Shown here piece after piece: positions 48,498 through 58,801 of a stretch of 64,000 bases of DNA (its first letter is position 1; the number at the start of each line of letters is the position of its first letter). Source of the DNA: Nocardia neocaledoniensis. Its GTDB lineage: Bacteria; Actinomycetota; Actinomycetes; Mycobacteriales; Mycobacteriaceae. The translations under genes were made by a program, and so were the position numbers. The DNA is taken from NCBI RefSeq assembly GCF_029868625.1, contig NZ_JARWOJ010000399.1:1-64000 (forward strand). Direction: 5' to 3'. The notes under the pieces were generated by a model. The model had not been told where the DNA came from. It did no database searches and saw only the letters and a program-made list of their open reading frames with translations.

Positions 48498-49478
48498 CTA
48501 CGGGAGCGGAACCGCGGGGAGCTGCTGGTGCGGCATCTTCTCGATCGCGTCGTCGACGAGCGCCTCCAGCGGGTCCGCGGGGCTGGCCGGGGCACCGGGA
48601 TCGCCCTGGAACGCGGTCGCGCCGACGACACTACCGACGACACCGCCTGCGACGGCGCCCGCGGCGGCAGCGGGGATACCGAGGACCGCGGCACCAGCGG
48701 CCGCACCGACGCCGGCTCCGATGAGGGCGCCGGCTCCGGTGGCGCCCGCGGTGGCCGCAGCGGCAGCGCCGAGGGCAGCCACCGCGCCGATGCCACCGGT
48801 CGGAACGGCGGCAGCGGCGGCGATGATCGCGCCGGCGGTGCCGGTGGTCACGGCGCCCACCACGAACCCGGCACCGGCGCCGACCGCCGCCCCGGCGAGC
48901 CCACCGCCGACAGCGCCGACAGCGGCAGCCGGGACGCCGGCCGCCGTGGCGCCGATCAGCGCGCCGCCGACGGTCGACGCGGCGATCTTGTCGGATCGGC
49001 TCGGATTGATGCCGACCGAACGGCCCTGTGTGGCGATGGCCGCTTCGATATCGGCGGCAGTGGTGTTGACCCCGGCGAGAGCATCGCTGGGCACCTCATC
49101 CGGAACCGGGCTGGTGAACCCGCCGACGCGCAGCGTGCGCGGCGGCGGGGCGATAGGGGCGACCGGCTCGACCGGTTCGGGGAGGTGCAATTCCTCGATG
49201 ACAACAGGCGGGGCCGGCGTGGTGTACTCGGGCATCGGGCGAGGTTCCGGCCGCGGCGCGGGCGGCTCCGGGGCGAGCTTCTGCAGCTCGGGCTCATCGA
49301 ACTTGCCCAGGTCCGAGCGACCCTCGGGCGCCTCGGTGGTGACACCCGGCTGCACCGGCGGCTGGGTGACACCGGGCTGCGGTACCGCCACCGCGACACC
49401 GGCGCACGCCACCGCCAACGCCATCGGCAGCACGCCCACCAGGGGACGGGCCACGCGCCGCACCGTCGAAACGTTCAC
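48498..49478 (-). CDS. Exported Pro- and Gly/Ala-rich protein
   Basis: 326 aa from GTG, with a signal peptide (VNVSTVRRVARPLVGVLPMA and following hydrophobic residues). Residues 35-110 are Pro/Glu-rich. From about 150 to 300 there is a long Gly/Ala repeat of the GAAxGAGxG glycine-zipper type, compatible with membrane insertion or oligomer formation. The end EKMPHQQLPAVPLP is duplicated next door. No function recognised; similar proteins are common in Nocardia (from memory). Start uncertain. Confidence 0.65.
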   Translation of the reverse strand: MNVSTVRRVARPLVGVLPMALAVACAGVAVAVPQPGVTQPPVQPGVTTEAPEGRSDLGKFDEPELQKLAPEPPAPRPEPRPMPEYTTPAPPVVIEELHLPEPVEPVAPIAPPPRTLRVGGFTSPVPDEVPSDALAGVNTTAADIEAAIATQGRSVGINPSRSDKIAASTVGGALIGATAAGVPAAAVGAVGGGLAGAAVGAGAGFVVGAVTTGTAGAIIAAAAAVPTGGIGAVAALGAAAAATAGATGAGALIGAGVGAAAGAAVLGIPAAAAGAVAGGVVGSVVGATAFQGDPGAPASPADPLEALVDDAIEKMPHQQLPAVPLP

Positions 49479-49637
49479 ATCATCGGACCGACGGTTCACG
49501 CCGCACACCCACTCACACACTCGCCGAAAGCGGCGCGTCCCCGCGCGCCGCGCAGCGACGATAGCGGTTGCCGAGCGGATGCTGTCAAATCGATAGCGAG
49601 TCGACATCACTCGCGCGTGTCGGCGGTGAACTGCGAA

Positions 49638-49671
49638 AACAGCCCCTCCCCGGGACCGGGAAGGGGCTGTT
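49638..49671 (-). terminator. Intrinsic terminator of purA
   Basis: On the minus strand AACAGCCCCTTCCCGG pairs with its near-perfect complement ending GGGGCTGTT, followed directly by TTTTCG. Located 13 nt after the purA stop; a textbook intrinsic terminator. Confidence 0.8.
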
Positions 49672-49683
49672 CGCGAAGGAAAC

Positions 49684-51018
<1,335 letters not shown>

Positions 51019-51238
51019 CTACCTGCCGTAGGACGCAGCGCGTCCAGTCACTGAGGCGGTTGCCGGAGACACATTCTAGCCGACACCTGCTCAGAGCCAC
51101 CCGACCTGCCCCGCCCGGTGCGCCACCCCCGCCCGCCCCGAACGCCACTATCGGTTACGGTTACCTGTCGGCAGGGGGTATTGCCGTGTGCTTGTGGGCG
51201 ACACACCGTCGGCCGAACCGAGGAGGGTGTACCGCAGT

Positions 51239-51898
51239 TTGAGTACCCACGTTCTCCGATGTGGTGACATGCCGGTCCCGATCGCGCTCAGTTCGGTGCC
51301 GACCACCCAGACCGAGCCGTCACCCGACACCGCCGTGATCGACGAACTGCTGCCGGTGCTGGCGGCCGACAGCCTGCCGCGCCTGATCGTGCTCGGCGCC
51401 GACGCCAGTCTCGCCGCCGTGCTCACCCACCTGATGCGCACCGAACGGTTGCACGTCGAGGTCGGGTTCGTCCCGGTGGAGACCACCTACGCCTCGCGGG
51501 TCTATCAGACCGCCACGGGCAACGCCGCCGCCAAGATCGCGCTCGAGGGCCGCGCCATCGAGACACCGCTGATCCGCGACGACACCGGCACCGTGCTGGT
51601 CGGCCGGGCCAGCATCACCGGCGTCGACGGCGCCAAGCTCGAGGGCGAGGCCTACGTCGACGACACCCTGCTGTTCAGCGGCATCGTGAACACCATGCTG
51701 ATCTCGCCGACGATGACGATGCCCGGCGTCCGCGCGCGGGTGCGCAAAGGCTTCCGCAAGCGCACCTGGGTGTCCGGGCGCGCCTCGCAGCTCGGCACCC
51801 CCGGCGCGATCGTCACCAGGGACGGGATCACCACCGAACGCAAGGTGCCGCGCTCGACCTTCTACCGATTCGAACAACCCTGGCTGCTGGTGCGATGA
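51239..51898 (+). CDS. Conserved protein, Rv0358-like
   Basis: About 219 aa if TTG 51239 is used. AGGAGGG at 51221-51227 favours this start; GTG 51227 and ATG 51269 are alternatives. A soluble alpha/beta protein containing RLIVLGADASLAAVLTHLM and a basic region RARVRKGFRKRTWVSGRAS, compatible with a lipid or nucleotide kinase-like fold but not assignable. It overlaps the M50 peptidase gene by 4 nt, as in the mycobacterial purA neighbourhood. Confidence 0.72.
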   Translation: MSTHVLRCGDMPVPIALSSVPTTQTEPSPDTAVIDELLPVLAADSLPRLIVLGADASLAAVLTHLMRTERLHVEVGFVPVETTYASRVYQTATGNAAAKIALEGRAIETPLIRDDTGTVLVGRASITGVDGAKLEGEAYVDDTLLFSGIVNTMLISPTMTMPGVRARVRKGFRKRTWVSGRASQLGTPGAIVTRDGITTERKVPRSTFYRFEQPWLLVR

Positions 51899-52683
51899 CC
51901 TACTCGTTCACCCCGGGCCGCCGGACCGGCCACAGTGCCGTGCGTCCCAGCCCGGTCTTCCTGCTCATCGTGCTGATCACCGTGGCCGGCGGCGCCCTGG
52001 CCTGGGACGCCGACCTCGATTCGGTGCGGGCCGAGGTCGGCGTGTTCGTGCTGGTGGTGTTCGGCTGGATCGTCAGCCTGTGCCTGCACGAGTTCGCGCA
52101 CGCCTATGTCGCATGGCGCGCGGGTGACCACGAAGTGGAGATGCGGGGATATCTCACACTCAACCCGCTGAAATACAGCCACCCGGTGCTCTCGATCGGG
52201 CTGCCGCTGGTGTTCATCGCGCTCGGCGGCATCGGCCTGCCCGGCGGTGCGGTCTACCTGGACACCTCCCGCTTCGGCGCGTCGGTGCAGCGGCTGGTCA
52301 GCGCGGTCGGTCCGGCCTCGAACGGGCTGTGCGCGGTGATCCTGCTGGTGGTGATCCGGATGTTCGGGTCGGTGCAGGAGCACGGGGCGTTCTGGCTCGG
52401 ACTCAGCTTCCTGGCGTTCCTGCAGATCACGGCGTTCCTGCTGAACATCCTGCCGGTGCCCGGCCTGGACGGGTACGGGATCATCGAGCCCTCGCTCAGC
52501 TACGAGACCCGGCGCGGACTCGATCAGATCAAGCCCTACGGGATGCTGATCCTGTTCGCCGTCATCTTCTTCACACCGTTGAGCCGGGTGTTCTTCGACG
52601 GTGTCTACGCATTGTTCGGGCTTTCCGGGGTACCTGATGTCTGGGCTGCGTACGGCAGCCAATTGACCCGGTTCTGGCGCTGA
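51895..52683 (+). CDS. M50 family membrane metalloprotease (Rv0359-like)
   Basis: 262 aa site-2-protease-type integral membrane protein. Zinc ligands are in H65-E-F-A-H69 within a membrane helix, and the third ligand motif is NILPVPGLDGY. About five or six helices. Such enzymes cleave membrane-embedded substrates such as anti-sigma factors. Translationally coupled to the Rv0358-like gene, which may be a functional partner. Confidence 0.9.
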   Translation: MTYSFTPGRRTGHSAVRPSPVFLLIVLITVAGGALAWDADLDSVRAEVGVFVLVVFGWIVSLCLHEFAHAYVAWRAGDHEVEMRGYLTLNPLKYSHPVLSIGLPLVFIALGGIGLPGGAVYLDTSRFGASVQRLVSAVGPASNGLCAVILLVVIRMFGSVQEHGAFWLGLSFLAFLQITAFLLNILPVPGLDGYGIIEPSLSYETRRGLDQIKPYGMLILFAVIFFTPLSRVFFDGVYALFGLSGVPDVWAAYGSQLTRFWR

Positions 52684-52764
52684 CCTCGTCCGACTCGCAT
52701 CGCGAGTAACCCGGGCGTGCACTAGCCTGAGCCGGGCATTCACGACCCCGGAACGGAAGCGCAC

Positions 52765-53622
52765 ATGGGCACACCCGACAGCTCGCCCCCTGTACTGTCC
52801 GTCGTCATCCCGGCGCTCGACGAAGCAGCGGGCATCACCGCCTGCCTCGAGCGCCTGGTCGGGCAGGACGCGATCGACGAGATCATCGTCGTCGACAACG
52901 GCAGCACCGACGGCACCAGAGACATCATCGCCGAACTGGCGAGCCGACATCCGAAGATCGAACTCATCGACGAGCCGGAGCCCGGCGTCGCGCACGCGCG
53001 CAACGCGGGCTTCGCCAAGGCGCGCGGCGACTACCTCGGCCGCATCGACGCCGACACCCTCGTCGCGTCCGACTGGGGCGCCACCGTGCGCGCCCACCTG
53101 GACGCGCACCCGGACACCATGGCGGTGACCGGCATCAGCACCTACCACGACTCCCCGATCGGGTTCTTCCTCGCGGCCGCCATCGGCGGGCAGCAGCGGC
53201 TGGGGTTGATCAAGCATCAGCCGGTCGGCAATGTGCACGGCGCCAATATGGCGATCCGCCGCTCCGCCTGGGAACAGGTGCTCCCGGCCACCACCACCCG
53301 GCGTGACCTGCACGAAGACCTCGACCTGGCGCTGTGCCTGACCAAGGCCAAGCTGCGGATCGACCAGTTGCCGCAACTGCGCGCCGAGATCTCCGCGCGC
53401 CGCCGGCAGACCCCGCCCGCCATCTGGTGGAAGTACCAGCTGCGCGGGCTGCAGACCATCGCCAACCAGGGGTACAACGTGGTGCCGTTCCACCGCGCGG
53501 TGATCACCGGTGCGTGGGTGATGCACACCTCGCAGTGGCCGATCTACCGGGCGTGGGACTTCGACCGCAAGCGATTCTCGCTGCGTCCAGGCAGGCCGAG
53601 GGTCTCCCCGGTCGGCGACTGA
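52765..53622 (+). CDS. Family 2 glycosyltransferase
   Basis: 285 aa GT-A enzyme: SVVIPALDEAAGI, IIVVDNGSTDGT, the DxD-type RIDADT and the acceptor/base region HEDLDLALCL. A C-terminal amphipathic stretch may associate with the membrane. The sugar and acceptor are unknown. Inserted between the Rv0359- and Rv0360c-like genes relative to mycobacteria. Confidence 0.88.
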   Translation: MGTPDSSPPVLSVVIPALDEAAGITACLERLVGQDAIDEIIVVDNGSTDGTRDIIAELASRHPKIELIDEPEPGVAHARNAGFAKARGDYLGRIDADTLVASDWGATVRAHLDAHPDTMAVTGISTYHDSPIGFFLAAAIGGQQRLGLIKHQPVGNVHGANMAIRRSAWEQVLPATTTRRDLHEDLDLALCLTKAKLRIDQLPQLRAEISARRRQTPPAIWWKYQLRGLQTIANQGYNVVPFHRAVITGAWVMHTSQWPIYRAWDFDRKRFSLRPGRPRVSPVGD

Positions 53623-53626
53623 ACGC

Positions 53627-54793
53627 TCAGTCCTCGGGCGTCACATACGGGTTGGGCACGGTGGGCGGGAGCAGGGCGATCGCCGAGATGCGCTGCATCC
53701 CGCACACCACCATCAGATCCACCACGATCGACCGGATCTGCGCGAACACCACGTGCGCCGAGAGGCCCGCGCCCGCGACCAGATCGGGGCTGGCCTTCTT
53801 CGCCACGCTGCGCAGCGCGCGGGCGGCCTCCGCCTGATCGGGCTGTTCACCCGGATCGGCGAGCATCATCCGGCGGACCACGTCGGTGGCGTTGCCGAGT
53901 TGGTCGACCAGGTCGATCAGGCGCGGATCGAGGACCTCGTCGTCACGGACCAGGGTGAGCGAACGGCGCAGCAGCACACGGGTATTGCGGACGGCGTTGT
54001 CGAGCGGATCGGCGGCCGACCTGATGCGTTCGAGGCGTTGACGCGAGTTCCAGTACAGCGGGGAGATCCGGCTGACCTCGCGCCCGCCCTCCAGCGCCGA
54101 ACGCAGCGAGTCGATCTGCGCCTGCGTGGCGCGCACCGCCGTCAGCGCCTCGTGCACCTTGTCCGAGTTCTGTTCGAGCAGGCCGTCGGCGCAGGTGATC
54201 ATGGATTTGCTCATCACCGACAGCACGTCGGCCGCGTGCTCGCGGGCCCTGCGCACCGGATGCAACGGGATCAGGCCGACCATCAGTACCCCGACCAGGC
54301 CGCCGACCAGCGCGTCGATCATGCGGCTCGGGCCCGCCGCCGAGGCTTGGCTCAGCGTCGACACCAGCACCGCCGACCCCGCCGCCTGGATCGAGATGAT
54401 CGACCCGCCGTCGAGGAACACCGCCAACGCCATCGCGACCGCGACGACCAGCCCCACCTGCCACACACCGGTGCCGACCTGGGCGATGAACAGGTCACCG
54501 ATGCCGATGCCGACCGCGACGCCGACCACCAGCTCCACCGAGCGGCGCAGCCGCGCGCCGAAGGAGATGCCGATCGAGACGATCGCGGCGGTGGGCGCGA
54601 AGAACGGATCGGGATGGCCGATCACGTTGTGCGCGATGAACCAGGCCAGTGCCGCGCCGAGCGAGCACTGGATGATCGGGATCGCCGACAGCCGCAAACG
54701 CACCGAGGACCGCTTGAAACGGTCGACGGTGCTGTCCCTGGCGGCCGTGACTACCGGGGTGGCCGCGGCGACGACGGAATGGGAATCGCTCAC
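53627..54793 (-). CDS. FUSC family membrane protein
   Basis: 388 aa from GTG. Six helices in the first 180 residues include HPDPFFAPTAAIVSIGISFGARLRR-type FUSC/aromatic-acid-exporter motifs, followed by a long helical cytoplasmic domain (about 190-370). It resembles fusaric-acid-resistance exporters. Convergent with the glycosyltransferase, 4 nt apart. Confidence 0.85.
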   Translation of the reverse strand: MSDSHSVVAAATPVVTAARDSTVDRFKRSSVRLRLSAIPIIQCSLGAALAWFIAHNVIGHPDPFFAPTAAIVSIGISFGARLRRSVELVVGVAVGIGIGDLFIAQVGTGVWQVGLVVAVAMALAVFLDGGSIISIQAAGSAVLVSTLSQASAAGPSRMIDALVGGLVGVLMVGLIPLHPVRRAREHAADVLSVMSKSMITCADGLLEQNSDKVHEALTAVRATQAQIDSLRSALEGGREVSRISPLYWNSRQRLERIRSAADPLDNAVRNTRVLLRRSLTLVRDDEVLDPRLIDLVDQLGNATDVVRRMMLADPGEQPDQAEAARALRSVAKKASPDLVAGAGLSAHVVFAQIRSIVVDLMVVCGMQRISAIALLPPTVPNPYVTPED

Positions 54794-54815
54794 CTACGAC
54801 TCGGATCCGGCCGGG

Positions 54816-55250
54816 TCAGTCCAGGCCGAGTTCGGTGGCGGCCCTCGGGTCGCAGTCCTCGAGCAGGTCGAGGCAGCGGGCGTATTCCTCGGTCTCGCCG
54901 ATCACCTTCGCGGCCCTGGCCAGCGCGCCGACACTGCGCAGGAAACCCTGGTTGGGCTCGTGGTTCCACGGGACGGGGCCGAAACCCTTCCAGCCGTTGC
55001 GGCGCAGCAGGTCCAGGCCACGGTGGTAGCCGGTGCGCGCGAACGCGTACGCGGCGACGACATCGTGGTTCACCTCGCCGTCCGCGCGCTGCAGGGCGTT
55101 CTCGGCGAGCTGGGCCCACGCGATCGACGCGGCGGGATGCGCGGCGGCGACCTCGACCGGGTCCGTGCCGGCCGAGATGGCGTCCTCGGCGTCGATCAGT
55201 TCCGGAAGGAGGACCGGCTGCGGTCCGAGCAGGTCACCGAAGGAGGTCAT
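54816..55250 (-). CDS. DUF3151 family protein (Rv0360c-like)
   Basis: 144 aa, close to the family length. MTSFGDLLGPQPVLLPEL, AYAFARTGYHRGLDLLRRNGWKG and VPWNHEPNQGFLR are typical. All-helical, cytosolic, function unknown. A good ribosome binding site is not seen: aggaggt lies on the other strand. Confidence 0.88.
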   Translation of the reverse strand: MTSFGDLLGPQPVLLPELIDAEDAISAGTDPVEVAAAHPAASIAWAQLAENALQRADGEVNHDVVAAYAFARTGYHRGLDLLRRNGWKGFGPVPWNHEPNQGFLRSVGALARAAKVIGETEEYARCLDLLEDCDPRAATELGLD

Positions 55251-55381
55251 GGATTCATTGTGCACCGCCCCGTGACGGCCCGTGCTCCGGCCCGCCACGG
55301 GGCGATCGGCGAACTCCCCCGCACGGCGCGCATTAGGCTGACGTTCGAGTGGAACGTTCAAGCCTGAGCGAGGGGTACAAG

Positions 55382-58300
55382 GTGTCCGACCCGACCGACG
55401 AGAACAATCCGGCAGCCGAGGCTGCCGATCCCGGCGCGCCCCAGCGGGGCGGCGCCGATTCGTCGAGCACCGACAAGACCGCGCCCGCCGGGGGCACACC
55501 GAAGTCGACCCCCGAAGCGGTTACCGAACCGGGCAGGGAGACCGTGTCGCAGGGGACCGCGGAAACGGTGGTCATCCGGCCCGGTTCGCCCGCCGGACGT
55601 CCCGGTTCGCCTGGTGGACAACAGTTCGGCCCCGCGCGCGGGGCAGGCGGCCCTTCCGGCCAGAGCGGCCCTTCCGTGCCGGGCGGCCGATCCGCCCAGG
55701 GCGGACCGCAGGACGGCCGTGGATCCGGTGACGCCGGTTACCCATCTTCTCGACAGCAGCCCGAGGGCGGGCCAGGTCGCGGACCGGGTCCGCAGCAGGG
55801 GCCCACGGGTGGGCCCGGGCGCACGCCTGGCGCATCGGGAGGCGGGGCAGGGCGCACGCCCGGTTTCCAGCAGGCGCCGGGCGGCGGGCCCGGTGCCCAG
55901 CAAGTCCCCGGCCCGCAGCCGGGTGCCGGCGGCCGGCAGGCTCCCGGTGGCGCCGGCCCGCAGCAGGGTCCCGGCGGTCAGCAGCCCCGCCGCGCCCAGC
56001 CGGTCAACCGCCGCAATTCCCCTGCCGGACAACAGCCTTCGGGACCCGGTGCACCCGGCACCGCACAAGGCGGCATACGCCCCGACGGCCCGCGAGGCAA
56101 CGCCGGTCCGGGCAGTGCCCCCGGCCCCCAGCGCCCCGGCCCCGGCAACGCACCCGGCGGAACCGGAGGCCCCATCAACACGCCCAACCGTCCGCAGCCC
56201 GGTGGCCCCACGAATCCGCCCGGCCCGCAGCCCGGTGGCGCCGGACGTACCGGCACCGGCAACGCAACCGGCGGTACCGGAGGCTCGGCGAACGGACCCG
56301 GCCGTCCACCCGCGAACGCCCCCGGCCCACAGCCCGGCGGGGGCGGAAATACCGGCGCCGGCAACACAAACGACGGTGCTGGAGGCCCCGCGAATGCCCC
56401 CGCACCGCCCGGTGGCGCCTGGAATGCCGGCCAGGGCAACGCATCCGGTGTTCCGCGGCCCAACGATCCCGGTAACGCCGCTGGCGGTCCCGGGCGGCCC
56501 CAACCCAATGGACCCGGCAACCCCGCTGGCGGACCCGGGCGGCCCCAGCTCGACGGACCCGGCGACGCTCCTGGCGGTCCCGGTCGTCCCCGAGCCAGCG
56601 GCCCCGGAAGCACCTCCGGAGGAGGCGAACGGCCCGCACCTGGCGCGGCCGGCACAGGAAGTGCTGCCCAGGAACAGGATTCGGTGTCCGGGTCCCCATT
56701 GGCCGGGCTGTCGAAAGGCCTGCCGGGCGACCGCGGCACCGGGCGCGACGAGGCGGCCGATACCGTCCGCCACGTCGGCCAGGCCGCCGGCCAACGGGCC
56801 GACCTCGCCGGTCCGGATGCGCCGACCACCGCGATGCGCATTCCGGGCTCGAAATCATCCACCGCGCAAGGTGCTTCGGCCGACGACCACACTGTGAAGA
56901 TCTCGGCCGCGCAGTCGAAGGCGGCGCAGGCCGACGTGCCTACCGCCGGTATGAGCCAGGTCGACCGCCCGTCGCCGGACCCCGGCTCGAAATCGGCCGC
57001 TGGAGCCGCAGCAGCCGCGGGCACCGCGGCGGCCGGAACGGCCGCGGCGGGAGTGGATCGCAGCGACCGGTCGGACAACGCGACGGCCGAGCCGAGCGCT
57101 GACACCGCTTCAGCCAAGGATCGTCCCGTTACCACCGGTCAGCCGGACCGCGCGGCGGACAAGTCGGAGGAAACGACCCACGCGTCCGACAGCGCGGATG
57201 GCCACACTGTCGGCGACGACGCGCCCACGGTGTCCAGAACTGTTGTCGGCCAAGGTGATTCGCGGTTCAGTGATGCCCAGGCGACCGAGAAGTTCCAGAC
57301 CGCGGACGGCACCGGAAGTGCCTCGCGGCCGACGAAGAGCATCGGCGACCAAGCGAGTACCGCGGGACGCGGAGCCGGCGCGGATGCCGCGGGTCGCGGC
57401 AGCGAAGAAAATGGTGCCCGCCGCAGCGGCGACAGTGATTCACCGAACGACGACGACGCGCGGGCGAGCGGAGCAAGCGGTTCGATGCGGCGTCCCGGTG
57501 CGGCTGCCGCGGCAGCGGCCGGCGTGGGCGCGGCGGGAGCTGGGGTCGCGGCTGCAGGCCGCGGCGAGGATTCCGATGCCGGGGCGCGGGATGACGACGC
57601 TGCGCAGGCGAGCGGATCCGGCGATCCCGAGCCGCTGGCGGCGGACGCCGACTCCGAGGCACGGGCCGAGACCGGCGCAGCCGGAGCCGCCGACGCGGGT
57701 ATGGCCCGAACCGGTAGTGCGGGCAACCCCGACGCCGGCAGTGCGGCCCGATCCGGTGGCGCGGGCAACCGCGGCGCCGACGGCGCCGCTTCGCTGGAGA
57801 AGGGCGAGGTGGCCGGGGCCGACGACAAGACCGTCGCCATGCGGGTGGTGAATCCGGCGGATGCGCCGACCACCGCGATGCCGATTCAGCGGGTGTCGGA
57901 CCGGGTGGTGCCGCCGGCCGGTGGGCGCGCGGTGACGCCGCCGCCGAATACGCCGCGTGGCCCCGCCGGGCCGCGGCAAGCGGGGCACCAGCACGGTCCG
58001 CAGGGGCCGGGGGTCGAGGAGACGCAGCCGTCGCCGCCGCGTGGGCCGGGTGCGCCGAACAAACCCGCTTCGGCACCGTCGCCCGCCGACATCCAGCCGA
58101 CGCGCCCCGCGCAGCAACTGGCCGACGGCAAGCGCCAGGGCCCCCCGCAAGACGGCGGCCCCCGCCAGCAGGGCGCACCCGCCCAGCAGGGCGCACCCGG
58201 GGGTCCACGCCCGGTCGCGCAACCGCAGCGGATCGAGGCGCCGCAGCCTGCCGAAGCCCAGGGTCCCGCCCGCTCGAAGAAGTGGCTTCTGGCCGCAGCG

Positions 58301-58702
58301 GGTGCGGCGGTGCTGGTGGTGGCGCTGATCGCGACCGTGGTGGCGCTGATGTCGGGCGACGGTTCGCCGGAGGGTCAGGTGCGTACCGCGATCGGCACCT
58401 ACGCCGACGCGCTGCGCAGCGGTGACCTGGAGGGCCTGCGTTCGAGCACCTGCGGCGAGCTGCACGAGTTCTATCAGGGCATCACGGCCGAGCAGTTCAA
58501 CGGCGTGCATCAGCTCTCGACGGAGCGCGGTTCCATCCCGGTGGTCGACAGCGTGAACGCGGTCCGCATCACCGGCGACACCGCGCTCGCCGAGGCCACG
58601 GTGTACACCTCGGCCGACCCGTCGAAGAAGACCGCGCGGACCTTCGACCTGCAGCTCACCGATGGCGACTGGAAGGTGTGTGACCCCACGGCGACCCCGT
58701 GA
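55382..58702 (+). CDS. Giant low-complexity membrane protein, Rv0361-like
   Basis: 1106 aa from GTG 55382 (GAGCGAGGGG 7 nt before it; an upstream GTG at 55349 is possible). Residues 1-430 are Gly/Pro/Gln-rich with GGPGRP-type repeats, and 430-960 are Ala/Asp/Ser-rich. One membrane helix follows near residue 965 (KKWLLAAAGAAVLVVALIAT), then a roughly 110-residue extracytoplasmic DUF4878/lumazine-binding-like domain with two Cys (STCGELHEFYQ, WKVCDP). Short motifs with a central Thr recur in the cytoplasmic part (ETVVIRP, TTAMRI, DDHTVKI, DDKTVAMRV, TTAMPI). As I recall, the M. tuberculosis counterpart is about a quarter of this length. Confidence 0.8.
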   Translation: MSDPTDENNPAAEAADPGAPQRGGADSSSTDKTAPAGGTPKSTPEAVTEPGRETVSQGTAETVVIRPGSPAGRPGSPGGQQFGPARGAGGPSGQSGPSVPGGRSAQGGPQDGRGSGDAGYPSSRQQPEGGPGRGPGPQQGPTGGPGRTPGASGGGAGRTPGFQQAPGGGPGAQQVPGPQPGAGGRQAPGGAGPQQGPGGQQPRRAQPVNRRNSPAGQQPSGPGAPGTAQGGIRPDGPRGNAGPGSAPGPQRPGPGNAPGGTGGPINTPNRPQPGGPTNPPGPQPGGAGRTGTGNATGGTGGSANGPGRPPANAPGPQPGGGGNTGAGNTNDGAGGPANAPAPPGGAWNAGQGNASGVPRPNDPGNAAGGPGRPQPNGPGNPAGGPGRPQLDGPGDAPGGPGRPRASGPGSTSGGGERPAPGAAGTGSAAQEQDSVSGSPLAGLSKGLPGDRGTGRDEAADTVRHVGQAAGQRADLAGPDAPTTAMRIPGSKSSTAQGASADDHTVKISAAQSKAAQADVPTAGMSQVDRPSPDPGSKSAAGAAAAAGTAAAGTAAAGVDRSDRSDNATAEPSADTASAKDRPVTTGQPDRAADKSEETTHASDSADGHTVGDDAPTVSRTVVGQGDSRFSDAQATEKFQTADGTGSASRPTKSIGDQASTAGRGAGADAAGRGSEENGARRSGDSDSPNDDDARASGASGSMRRPGAAAAAAAGVGAAGAGVAAAGRGEDSDAGARDDDAAQASGSGDPEPLAADADSEARAETGAAGAADAGMARTGSAGNPDAGSAARSGGAGNRGADGAASLEKGEVAGADDKTVAMRVVNPADAPTTAMPIQRVSDRVVPPAGGRAVTPPPNTPRGPAGPRQAGHQHGPQGPGVEETQPSPPRGPGAPNKPASAPSPADIQPTRPAQQLADGKRQGPPQDGGPRQQGAPAQQGAPGGPRPVAQPQRIEAPQPAEAQGPARSKKWLLAAAGAAVLVVALIATVVALMSGDGSPEGQVRTAIGTYADALRSGDLEGLRSSTCGELHEFYQGITAEQFNGVHQLSTERGSIPVVDSVNAVRITGDTALAEATVYTSADPSKKTARTFDLQLTDGDWKVCDPTATP
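56468..56602 (+). repeat. 45-bp tandem repeats, three copies
   Basis: Three 15-residue units of the form PGNxxGGPGRPQxxG are encoded in tandem, differing mostly by single substitutions. They sit at the end of a longer stretch (55750-56460) of looser Gly/Pro repeats with PQPGG and GNxxGG units. Collagen-like in composition, but without strict G-X-Y periodicity. Confidence 0.7.
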
Positions 58703-58712
58703 ACCGGTCGTC

Positions 58713-58752
58713 GACCCGTCGTAGCGGGCATTCCTGCCTGCTATGACGGGTC
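58713..58752 (+). terminator. Terminator after the Rv0361-like gene
   Basis: GACCCGTCGTAGC pairs with GCTATGACGGGTC with one mismatch; an inner GGCA/TGCC closes the loop. It lies 10 nt beyond the stop codon. Confidence 0.65.
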
Positions 58753-58801
58753 ACACATAACTGGTCATCCGCTTGGGTACTCCATTATCATTTTTCGGAT
58801 C

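Noticed and set aside
48308-48796. Minus-strand ORF downstream of the Gly/Ala-rich gene
   Set aside because: Arg/Pro/Ser-rich composition typical of an out-of-frame shadow; it overlaps a better supported gene.
55750-56650. Collagen-like triple-helix domain in the Gly/Pro region
   Set aside because: Glycine spacing is not a strict G-X-Y triplet, so triple-helix formation is not supported.
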